Source: Hyphomicrobiales bacterium
Lineage (GTDB): Bacteria > Pseudomonadota > Alphaproteobacteria > Rhizobiales > Xanthobacteraceae
Assembly (NCBI GenBank): GCA_016210825.1
Contig: JACQTM010000187.1
Coordinates: forward strand, 1 to 12,896
DNA: 12,896 nucleotides
Direction: 5' to 3'
Shown: one piece after another, positions 1-6,644 of the stretch
Layout: every line of letters begins with the position of its first letter
Position numbering within the stretch: the first letter of the stretch is position 1
Notes under the pieces: generated by a model
Told to the model about the DNA's origin: nothing
Database searches by the model: none
The model's input: only the letters and a program-made list of their open reading frames with translations
Program-made: the position numbers and the translations under genes

Positions 1-786
1 CGATTCATTCTCGTCGCGACGCCATCGGGGATCACGCTCGCGCCGGAAGGCGGCGCGCACCAGTCGATCGGCACTCCATTGATCGGAATGGCGCAGGATG
101 GTCTTGCCGCGTTCGAACCAGCCTTCGTTGACGAACTTTCAGCCATTCTCACGTTTGCGTTGAATTACATCCAAAAGGACGGCGAAGGGGAGCCGTCGGA
201 GCGCAATTGGCTGCGCGACGAAACCGGAGGTTCGGTCTATTTGCGACTGTCGACGCGGCCGATCGAGCAGCCGTCGCGCGAGATGACGGGCGAGCTACGC
301 CAAGCGATCGTCGACGGCGCCTACTGGCTCCGCAAGCCGGGACCCAACGCTCAGGTCATCGTCGCCTATACCGGTGCCGTGGCACCCGAAGCAATTGATG
401 CAATCGGACTGATGGCCGAGGATCGCCGCGATGTCGGCCTGCTCGCCGTCACCTCGGCCGATCGTCTCAATGCCGGATGGACTGCGGCGCAGCGCGCGCG
501 CGAACGCGGGCTCATTCACGCCCGTTCGCATGTGGAGCGACTACTCGGCGAATTGCCGACCCATTGCGGTATCGTCACCGTGCTCGACGGACATCCGGCG
601 ACCTTGGCCTGGCTCGGCGCGGTTTGCGGACACCGCGTGCGCGCGCTCGGCGTCGAACATTTCGGTCAGACCGGATCGATCCCGGACCTCTACCGGCATT
701 ACGGCATCGATGCCAACGCCATCGTCGCCGCCGCCCAATCGATCGTGCCGGGCCGGCCTATTCGCCACCTCAAGGCGCTCCCTTGA
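1..786 (+). CDS. Transketolase / 2-oxoacid dehydrogenase E1-like protein, C-terminal part (5' end outside window)
   Basis: The frame is open from base 1 to the TGA at 784-786, giving 261 residues of a longer protein. Early residues include APEGGAHQSIGTP and GMAQDGL, and the end carries VLDGHPATLAWLGAVCGHR and GVEHFGQTGSIPDLYRHYGID. These belong to the pyrimidine-binding and C-terminal domains of thiamine-diphosphate enzymes of the transketolase and homodimeric pyruvate dehydrogenase E1 (AceE/MdeB-like) type. The family moves or oxidises two-carbon units from 2-keto substrates in the cytoplasm. The internal TTG at 79 is not the start, because the conserved EGGAHQS stretch lies upstream of it in the same frame. 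The thiamine-binding half is outside the window, so the exact substrate cannot be assigned. It converges on the YIP1 gene with a gap of only 27 bases, and I see no clear terminator hairpin in that gap. Confidence 0.88.
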   Translation, partial: RFILVATPSGITLAPEGGAHQSIGTPLIGMAQDGLAAFEPAFVDELSAILTFALNYIQKDGEGEPSERNWLRDETGGSVYLRLSTRPIEQPSREMTGELRQAIVDGAYWLRKPGPNAQVIVAYTGAVAPEAIDAIGLMAEDRRDVGLLAVTSADRLNAGWTAAQRARERGLIHARSHVERLLGELPTHCGIVTVLDGHPATLAWLGAVCGHRVRALGVEHFGQTGSIPDLYRHYGIDANAIVAAAQSIVPGRPIRHLKALP

Positions 787-813
787 TTGTCCGTTACGCT
801 TGCAAAAAAACGA

Positions 814-1392
814 TCAGCCAAACCGCGCAAGCGACGACACGCTGCCCTGAATGATCGCCAGGATGATGGTGATAACGAGGGCGCATACAACAACGGATGA
901 AGCGTAAAGAAACGCCTTGCTCGGCGGCGTCCGCATCAGTGGCGGCAGGCCGGTCCACAACAGATAAAGGCCGTAAAGACCAAGGATCGTAAGAAAGCGC
1001 AGGCCGGGAATAAGCAAGAAGAAACCAGCGAGCCAGGCGGGCGTCAGCGAATATACCGAAAGCTTGAGGGCGCTCGCGAAGTGACGTTCGGCGTTGAACA
1101 CCGGCGCGAGCAGATCGATGACCAGCGCGACGAGATAGACGATAACAAAGGTCAATACATAGCTGAGAGCAGCATTGATCGCGCCGACGCCGATCGGCAC
1201 ACGGAACGTGCCGGCGGAAACGGTCATGCCGATGATCGAGCCGCCGATGAAGCCGCAGATCGCGGGAATTAATGCGAGGATGGCGACGTAATTGAGAAAA
1301 AGCGTCTTCGCGCTTTCCGGTTCCCGTTCTATCACCGGCCATTCGGAATCGGGGCGCAAAACGATGCCGATCACGCGTTGAATCAGATTCAT
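814..1392 (-). CDS. YIP1-family integral membrane protein
   Basis: A 192-residue protein begins with MNLIQRVIGIVLRPDSEWP. It has the short N-terminal amphipathic stretch with a P..EW..IE..P pattern that is typical of bacterial YIP1-domain proteins. About five hydrophobic segments follow, near residues 30-55, 65-98, 110-130, 132-150 and 160-183. The family sits in the inner membrane and has no established biochemical role in bacteria. I chose the ATG at 1390-1392 rather than a longer form opening at 1434, because GGAG lies 8-11 bases upstream and the extra 14 residues look unlike the family. The start lies 55 bases after the stop of the GMC oxidoreductase gene on the same strand, so the two could share a transcript. 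The family call is fairly sure; the function is unknown. Confidence 0.75.
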   Translation of the reverse strand: MNLIQRVIGIVLRPDSEWPVIEREPESAKTLFLNYVAILALIPAICGFIGGSIIGMTVSAGTFRVPIGVGAINAALSYVLTFVIVYLVALVIDLLAPVFNAERHFASALKLSVYSLTPAWLAGFFLLIPGLRFLTILGLYGLYLLWTGLPPLMRTPPSKAFLYASSVVVCALVITIILAIIQGSVSSLARFG

Positions 1393-1447
1393 CGCCGGTC
1401 TCCATGCTCGATGACAGGCACAAGTTTCGCGCAATGGCTTGCCGTGT

Positions 1448-3079
1448 TCAACGCCGGCGATCCTCGTTGATCATGGCGGCGCCTTTTTCCGCGATCATGA
1501 TGGTCGGTGAATTGGTGTTGCCGGACGTGATCGTCGGCATGACTGAGGCATCGATCACACGCAAGCCGTCGAGCCCGATAACGCGCAGCCGCTGATCGAC
1601 CACGGCCATCGTGTCGGTGTCACGGCCCATCTTCGCCGTGCCGACCGGATGGAAGATCGTGGTCCCGATATCGCCGGCCGCCTTTGCCAATGCCGCTTCG
1701 TCGTCGTCGCGAATCTGCGGTCCCGGAAGATATTCATGCGGATGAAAGCGCTGCAATGCCGGCTGCGCGACAATACGGCGCGTGACACGAATTGAGTCGG
1801 CCGCGACGCGGCGGTCTTCGTCGGTCGCAAGATAATTCGGTTTGATCACCGGCTTGTCGGCAGGATCGGCCGAGCGCAACCGGATATATCCGCGGCTCGT
1901 CGGACGCACATTGCAAACGCTTGTGGTGAATGCCGGAAAAGAATGCAGCGGCTCGCCGAATTTGTCGAGGGAAAGCGGCTGCACGTGGAACTGAATGTTG
2001 GCGCGCTCCTGGTGCGGGTCGGAGCGCGTGAACGCGCCGAGCTGCGACGGCGCCATAGTCAACGGACCGCGGCGTAGCAAGGCGTATTCGAGGCCCATGC
2101 GCGCCCGGCCCCATAGCGTGCCATAGACCTCGTTGAGAGTGCGCACGCCGTTGACCTTGTAGATCAATCGCAAGTGCAGCTGGTCCTGCAGGTTTTCGCC
2201 GACGCCGGGCTTTTCCAACACGACAGGAATCCCGTGCGCCGCGAGTTGAGCTCCAGGGCCGACGCCGGACAATAAGAGCAATTGCACCGAGCCGATCGAA
2301 CCCGCAGCAAGAACGACTTCGCCGCGGCAGCGCGCAATGCGCGAGACGCCATTTTGGCGAAAGCGCACACCCGCGGCGCGCTTGCTGTCGAAGACGATAC
2401 TTTCGACAAGGCAGCCGGTTTCCAGGCGCAGATTCTGTCGATTCAATATCGGCTTTAAAAAACCACGCGCTGATGACCATCGCCGCCCGCGCTTCTGATT
2501 GACATGGAACGCAGCCGAGCCTTCGTTGTCGCCGGTGTTGAAGTCGTCGATGCGCTTGATGCCGTATTGCGCCGCCGCCTCGCGGAAAGAATCGATGATG
2601 TCCCAGCGCACGCGCGGATAATCCACCCGCCATTCGCCGCCGACAGCGTGGCTGTCGCTCGCACCCATGAAATGATGTTCGTGCTTCTTAAAGAGCGGCA
2701 GCACGTCGTCCCAACCCCAGCCACTCAGCCCGAGTTGACGCCAATGGTCGTAGTCGGCGGCCTGGCCGCGCATATAGATCATGGCGTTGATCGCCGAAGA
2801 GCCGCCAATCACCTTGCCGCGTGGATAGTTGAGGCTGCGGCCGTTGAGTCCTTCCTCGGGCTCGGTTTTGAACATCCAGTCCGAGCGCGGATTGCCGATG
2901 GCAAATAGGTAACCGACCGGAATGTGAAACCAGATCCAATTGTCGTAACCGCCGGCTTCGAGCACCAGTACTCTATTGCCCGCGTTAGCCGACAAGCGAT
3001 TAGCTAGAAGGCACCCCGCGGAGCCGGCGCCAATCACAATATAATCGAATTCACCCTCGATGAGCTGCGATTCAGCCAT
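1448..3079 (-). CDS. GMC-family FAD-dependent oxidoreductase (choline/alcohol dehydrogenase-like)
   Basis: A 543-residue flavoprotein of the usual length for glucose-methanol-choline oxidoreductases. The N-terminal Rossmann motif GAGSAG is at residues 17-22, followed by the ribose-binding acidic residue in VLVLEAGG (Glu41). The second FAD signature GGSSAINAMIYMRG is at 92-105. The C-terminal domain carries HPVGTAKMG, with His477, and SGNTNSP, with Asn523. These match the His-Asn catalytic pair of choline oxidase and relatives. Members oxidise alcohols such as choline or aliphatic and aryl alcohols, passing electrons to quinones or oxygen. The substrate here cannot be read from sequence. No signal peptide is visible. 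The start is supported by a GAAGG ribosome-binding site about six bases upstream of the ATG. It lies 41 bases downstream of the TauE/SafE gene, which suggests co-transcription. No choline transporter or BetI/BetB gene is adjacent, so the name betA is not justified. Confidence 0.93.
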   Translation of the reverse strand: MAESQLIEGEFDYIVIGAGSAGCLLANRLSANAGNRVLVLEAGGYDNWIWFHIPVGYLFAIGNPRSDWMFKTEPEEGLNGRSLNYPRGKVIGGSSAINAMIYMRGQAADYDHWRQLGLSGWGWDDVLPLFKKHEHHFMGASDSHAVGGEWRVDYPRVRWDIIDSFREAAAQYGIKRIDDFNTGDNEGSAAFHVNQKRGRRWSSARGFLKPILNRQNLRLETGCLVESIVFDSKRAAGVRFRQNGVSRIARCRGEVVLAAGSIGSVQLLLLSGVGPGAQLAAHGIPVVLEKPGVGENLQDQLHLRLIYKVNGVRTLNEVYGTLWGRARMGLEYALLRRGPLTMAPSQLGAFTRSDPHQERANIQFHVQPLSLDKFGEPLHSFPAFTTSVCNVRPTSRGYIRLRSADPADKPVIKPNYLATDEDRRVAADSIRVTRRIVAQPALQRFHPHEYLPGPQIRDDDEAALAKAAGDIGTTIFHPVGTAKMGRDTDTMAVVDQRLRVIGLDGLRVIDASVMPTITSGNTNSPTIMIAEKGAAMINEDRRR

Positions 3080-3120
3080 ACGCCGCCTTCTCTTGTTCGA
3101 TAAACTCGTTTTAATCGAAA

Positions 3121-3858
3121 TCAGTACACACCAAAAAGTTTTAAGCCAGCGATGATTAGCACGAGTCCCAAAGCGCGTTGGACGAAGGTTGCCGCGGATT
3201 TCGTGCCGAACGCAGTTCCGACGAACGCTCCCAGCATGACTGCCACGGCATAAATCGGCAATTCAGCCGGCAAAGATCGCACGACGGCCACGTTCCCGAG
3301 AAGCCCCGCGATCGAATTACCGAGGATGAAAACGGCCGCGACGCCGGATGCGGTTCGTAGATCGGACCAGGCAAGAAAGATGATCAGGGGAGAGAGGAAT
3401 ATCCCTCCGCCCGTTCCTGTCAGGCCTGCGAGAAATCCGATCCCAGTTCCAAGCAGAATGCCTATCCAGACCGGAGGGTCATGCAGGGCATACCTTGGCC
3501 GGATTTCTGTTAGCCATAAAAATCTTGTACCGGCGAATATCAGCACGGCACCGACGATCGGCCGATAATATTCCCCCGGCAGCTGAATCCCGCCGCCGAC
3601 GAAAGCAAACGGTATGGCGCCAAGCATGAATGGCCAGACCACGCGCCACCGAAACAATCCGGCTCGCGCGTATCGATATGACGCAAAGCTTGCCACCAAG
3701 ATATTCAGCGTGAGTGCGGTAGGCCGCATCACGATCGGGGGCACGGCGAACAAAGCCATGAATGCGATATAGGCCGAGGCGCCGGCATGTCCGACCGATG
3801 TATAGAGCGCCGCACCTAGGAACATACATGCGGCAAGAAGCAAGTGAGCGTCGGGCAT
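3121..3858 (-). CDS. TauE/SafE-family membrane transporter (putative sulfite/organic anion exporter)
   Basis: A 245-residue, very hydrophobic protein with about eight membrane segments arranged as two similar halves. The first half starts LLLAACMFLGAALYTSVGHAG (split here for reading at residues 6-26). The second half starts with the hallmark GFLAGLTGTGGGIFLSPL at residues 141-158. This is the TauE/SafE pattern; characterised members export sulfite, sulfoacetate or similar anions across the inner membrane. The open frame extends upstream to a GTG at 3963. I prefer the ATG at 3856-3858, because the added 35 residues are polar, unlike a membrane protein N-terminus, and are not family-like. Neither start has a good ribosome-binding site, so the start is uncertain. 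It precedes the GMC oxidoreductase gene by 41 bases, so it may move a substrate or product of that enzyme; that link is inference. Confidence 0.85.
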   Translation of the reverse strand: MPDAHLLLAACMFLGAALYTSVGHAGASAYIAFMALFAVPPIVMRPTALTLNILVASFASYRYARAGLFRWRVVWPFMLGAIPFAFVGGGIQLPGEYYRPIVGAVLIFAGTRFLWLTEIRPRYALHDPPVWIGILLGTGIGFLAGLTGTGGGIFLSPLIIFLAWSDLRTASGVAAVFILGNSIAGLLGNVAVVRSLPAELPIYAVAVMLGAFVGTAFGTKSAATFVQRALGLVLIIAGLKLFGVY

Positions 3859-4042
3859 GAACAACCGATGGCACAGCGCTGACGTGCGCTTGGTTAATGG
3901 AAGCGATTGAAGAGCGAACTGCCCGAGGCCATCGACTCGGGGCATACGCGAACGGCTGCGCACAGCTGCCGTGAACAGTCATGGTAGCAAATAGGAATAG
4001 ACTGTCCACACGTCGCTTGCCATCTCAGCACTGCAAGTTAGT

Positions 4043-5719
4043 TTAACTCTGCGCCGGAATATCTTCGATCATCGTTTTGGCGATCTCGTGTTCGCCCATC
4101 ACCACAATGCTGGCGCCGTGACGCTTGAGATGGTCAATCTCCGCTTGCGAATGGGCGCGCGCGATGATCGGCAATGCGGCATTGACCGCACGCGCTTGCT
4201 CGACGACCTGACCGCCCTCAAAGGCATCCGGAACCGCGACAAGCAAGCAGCGCGCATTGGCCATGTTTGCCGCTCGCACCACGTCCGGATTGGCGGCATT
4301 GGCCGCGATGGCCTCCATCCCTTTCGCGCGCAAGTCTTTGACGATGTCGCGATTATCCTCGATCACGAGGAAGGGCGTCTGCTTCTCCTGTAGCACCGCG
4401 CTGATGAAACTACCGACGCGCCCATGGCCGACCAAAACCACATGGTCGCGCAATTGCGTCACCGGCAGTGGCTCATGCGCCGGCGTTTCCTCCGGGGACA
4501 CTTTTGTCTGAGGTGCGGGCTCGGCGGCCTTCTTGTGCGGCCAGTGATCGATTGCCGCGAAGAGCAGGGGATTGAACAGGATCGAGATGATGGCGCCGGC
4601 AAGGATCAGATTGCGCCCCGCTTCGGGCAGTAGCGCGAGGCTCACGCCGAGACCCGCAAGAATGAAGGAGAATTCACCGATCTGCGCACGGCTTGCCGCA
4701 ATCATCAGTGCTGTCGCTTCCGGGTGCCGGAACAGCCGCACCAGCCCGTAACCGATCACGGCCTTAACGACGACGATGACGAGAATGGTCGCCAGCAGGG
4801 CTATCGGCGCCTGCAGCACGATCGACGGGTTGAACAGCATTCCGACGGAAACGAAGAACAACACCGCAAAGGCGTCGCGCAGGGGCAGCGATTCCTGCGC
4901 GGCGCGCTGGCTGAGCTGCGACTCGCTCAGCACCATGCCGGCGAAAAAAGCGCCGAGCGCGAAGGAAACGTCGAACAACGCCGCCGCCGCATAGGCGAAG
5001 CCAAGCGCGATCGCGAGAACGGCGAGGCGGAAAAGTTCACGCGAGCCGGTATGCGCGACGTAGTGCAAGATCGACGGGATCACTCGCGTACCGATGATCA
5101 GCATCCCGGCGATGAAAACCACGACTTTGCCGAGCGTCCATCCGACGGGGACAAGCAGCGCCGACAAGTGCGTCTCAGCAACCACGCCGCCCTTGAACAT
5201 GCCGGCAAGCGCCGGCAACAGAACGAGCGTGAGGACCATCACCAGATCTTCGACGATGAGCCAGCCGACGGCGATGCGCCCGCGTTCGGTCTCGATCAGG
5301 CGTCCCTCTTGCAACGTGCGCAAGACGACAACCGTGCTTGCCACGGACAATGCGAGCCCGAAAACAAGCCCCGCACCCATCGGCCAGCCCAGCGCCCAGG
5401 CGAACGCCATTCCGATCGGCGCCACCGCCGCTATCTGGATCATGGCGCCTGGAATCGCGATGGCCCTGACGGAAAGCAAATCCTCTAGCGAAAAATGCAG
5501 ACCAACGCCGAACATCAGCAAAATAACGCCGATTTCCGCGAGCTCGTTGGCAAGATTTTGGTCGGCGACGTAGCCGGGTGTGAACGGCCCAAGGATAACG
5601 CCAGCGAGTAGATAGCCCACGACTGGTGAAATCTTGAAGCGGTGCGCCAGTGCGCCGAGCACGAAGGCGAGCACCAGTGCCAGAACGACCGTGGTAATGA
5701 GCGGGGTTTGATGCGCCAT
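4043..5719 (-). CDS. ybaL: CPA2-family monovalent cation:proton antiporter with RCK domain, YbaL-like
   Basis: A 558-residue protein. Residues 1-395 form a Na+/H+ exchanger-type membrane domain with about twelve segments. Conserved stretches are KISPVVGYLLAGVILGPFTPG (split from residue 29), LLMFGVGLHFSLEDL and the VGWLIVEDLVMV segment with the acidic pair Glu157-Asp158. A proline-rich linker (about 398-420) leads to an RCK/TrkA-N domain at about 424-550, with the nucleotide-binding motif GHGRVG at 431-436 and the acidic VIED at 452-455. This matches Escherichia coli YbaL (RosB) from end to end, including its opening 'TPLITT'. The family exchanges K+ or other cations for protons under control of a cytoplasmic nucleotide-sensing domain. 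The ATG at 5717-5719 has only a weak ribosome-binding site. Before the IS inserted, this start lay about 80 bases after the stop of the LtaS-like gene, so the IS may have changed read-through into it. Confidence 0.9.
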   Translation of the reverse strand: MAHQTPLITTVVLALVLAFVLGALAHRFKISPVVGYLLAGVILGPFTPGYVADQNLANELAEIGVILLMFGVGLHFSLEDLLSVRAIAIPGAMIQIAAVAPIGMAFAWALGWPMGAGLVFGLALSVASTVVVLRTLQEGRLIETERGRIAVGWLIVEDLVMVLTLVLLPALAGMFKGGVVAETHLSALLVPVGWTLGKVVVFIAGMLIIGTRVIPSILHYVAHTGSRELFRLAVLAIALGFAYAAAALFDVSFALGAFFAGMVLSESQLSQRAAQESLPLRDAFAVLFFVSVGMLFNPSIVLQAPIALLATILVIVVVKAVIGYGLVRLFRHPEATALMIAASRAQIGEFSFILAGLGVSLALLPEAGRNLILAGAIISILFNPLLFAAIDHWPHKKAAEPAPQTKVSPEETPAHEPLPVTQLRDHVVLVGHGRVGSFISAVLQEKQTPFLVIEDNRDIVKDLRAKGMEAIAANAANPDVVRAANMANARCLLVAVPDAFEGGQVVEQARAVNAALPIIARAHSQAEIDHLKRHGASIVVMGEHEIAKTMIEDIPAQS

Positions 5720-5734
5720 TGGCCATGTTTACTT

Positions 5735-5752
5735 GTCATGGCCGGGCTTGTC
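5735..5752. repeat. Fragment of the dispersed intergenic palindrome
   Basis: The 18 bases gtcatggccgggcttgtc share 15 consecutive bases (gtcatggccgggctt) with one arm of the long palindrome at 10389-10479. This appears to be a solitary half of the same repeat family, next to the start of the antiporter gene. It could be a decayed copy; a chance match of this length within one window is unlikely. Confidence 0.5.
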
Positions 5753-5801
5753 ATCGGAAGCAGAGCTTTCCCCGCATCCGATTTTGCAAGGGCGAAGGCT
5801 A

Positions 5802-5828
5802 GGTCACATACTCATAAAGGGGATTCCA
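5802..5828 (+). repeat. Left terminal inverted repeat of the IS
   Basis: Begins ggtcacatactcataaag and pairs with 6615-6641 at 18 of 27 positions by hand alignment. The outermost GG and the internal actcat are conserved. It is preceded by the TA copy at 5800-5801. Confidence 0.75.
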
Positions 5829-5874
5829 TTTTTTGACGAACAGTGATTCAAACATCCAGCAATGGAGGTTTGAG

Positions 5875-6240
5875 ATGGCGCGGTTCGATTTGACGGATTT
5901 CGAATGGTCTGTGATCCAGCCTTTGCTCCCGAACAAGCCGCGCGGAGTTGCGCGCGTCGAGGACCGGCGGGTTCTGAACGGGATATTCTGGCGGCTGCGC
6001 ACGGGCGCTCCCTGGGCGGATATTCCGGAGCGTTACGGGCCGCACACGACCTGCGTGAACCGCTTCAACCGCTGGCGCAAGGCGGGCGTCTGGGATCGCA
6101 TTCTGGCGGCTGTTTCAAAGGCTTACGACGGCGACATCCAGATGATCGACTCCTCGTCCATTCGTGTTCATCAGCATGCCGCCAACGGCAAAAAAAAGAA
6201 ACGCGATCCCGTTGCATGGGTCGCTCGCGCGGCGGGCTGA
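5875..6240 (+). CDS. IS transposase orfA (unshifted product, 121 aa)
   Basis: Without frameshifting, translation from 5875 ends at the TGA at 6238-6240. The product keeps the N-terminal helix-turn-helix-like DNA-binding region and the first catalytic Asp but lacks the second Asp and the Glu. In related IS elements such truncated proteins bind DNA and can inhibit transposition; that role here is inference. Confidence 0.7.
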   Translation: MARFDLTDFEWSVIQPLLPNKPRGVARVEDRRVLNGIFWRLRTGAPWADIPERYGPHTTCVNRFNRWRKAGVWDRILAAVSKAYDGDIQMIDSSSIRVHQHAANGKKKKRDPVAWVARAAG

Positions 6241-6644
6241 CAACCAAGATCCACGCGCTCGTCGATGCCTGCGGCCTGCCAATCCTTCTCAAAATCACCG
6301 AAGGCCAAGCGCATGACGGACGCAGCGCCGAAGACATGCTCGGTTCTGTCGGCAGCGGCGACATTTTGCTGGCCGACCGCGCCTATGACTCCGACGCCTT
6401 GCGCAAGACCCTTGCGGCGCGCGGCGCACGAGCCAATGTGAAGCCTATGCCGCAGAGACGAAACCCGCCCGCCTTCAGCAAACGGCTCTACCGCAGGCGC
6501 AATCTCGTCGAACGCTTCTTCAACAAACTCAAGCAGTTCCGCGCCGTCGCAACCCGTTACGACAAACGCGACGACAACTATCTCGCTTGTGTAAAGCTTG
6601 CTTCAATCCGAATTTGGATGCGCGTTAATGAGTCGATGGCCTAG
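5875..6644 (+). CDS. IS427-group DDE transposase, full-length product by programmed -1 frameshift
   Basis: Translation starts at the ATG at 5875, six bases after a GGAGG, and opens MARFDLTDFEWSVIQPLLP, the standard N-terminus of this group. Reading shifts back one base at an A8-G run (6190-6198), giving a predicted 256-residue protein. The DDE triad is complete: Asp92 in IQMIDSSS, Asp168 in LLADRAYD, and Glu213 in RRRNLVERFFNKLKQFR. The GRSRGGLTTKIHA stretch just after the shift is also typical. The enzyme cuts and joins the IS ends. The TAG stop at 6642-6644 lies outside the IS and is made from the duplicated TA plus the next target base. The 14 residues encoded upstream of 5875 in the same frame are unlikely to be used. 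Confidence 0.87.
6192..6198 (+). other. Programmed -1 ribosomal frameshift site A AAA AAG
   Basis: In the orfA frame the codons are AAA-AAA-AAG (6190-6198), giving the canonical slippery heptamer A AAA AAG at 6192-6198. A slip of one base back moves reading into the frame that encodes GRSRGGLTTKIHA and the rest of the catalytic domain. IS427-group elements commonly use such A-rich sites. The shift frequency cannot be judged from sequence. Confidence 0.75.
6615..6641 (-). repeat. Right terminal inverted repeat of the IS
   Basis: Reads ggccatcgactcattaac on the minus strand from 6641 inward and pairs with the left end at 18 of 27 positions. The last codons of the transposase (NESMA) are encoded within it. 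The TA copy follows at 6642-6643. Confidence 0.75.

Larger units (their letters stand above)
5802..6641 (+). mobile_element. IS5-family, IS427-group insertion sequence (IS870-like), 840 bp, apparently complete
   Basis: The element carries one transposase gene split into two frames and is bounded by imperfect terminal inverted repeats. The outer 27 bases at 5802-5828 match the reverse complement of 6615-6641 at 18 positions, including a shared actcat block. Each end is flanked by CTAG (5799-5802 and 6641-6644), consistent with duplication of a 2-bp TA target (5800-5801 and 6642-6643). The known element IS870 of Agrobacterium, in the same group, needs a CTAG target because the target supplies its stop codon; this element shows the same arrangement. 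All catalytic residues are present, so it may be active. Inserted here, it separates the LtaS-like operon from the antiporter gene. Confidence 0.88.

Noticed and set aside
3859..3963. N-terminal extension of the TauE/SafE protein from a GTG at 3963
   Set aside because: The 35 added residues are polar and basic, unlike the family's membrane start, and the GTG has no clear ribosome-binding site.
4724..5488. 254-codon plus-strand frame opposite the antiporter gene
   Set aside because: Low-complexity charged composition and complete overlap with a clearly conserved membrane protein on the other strand.
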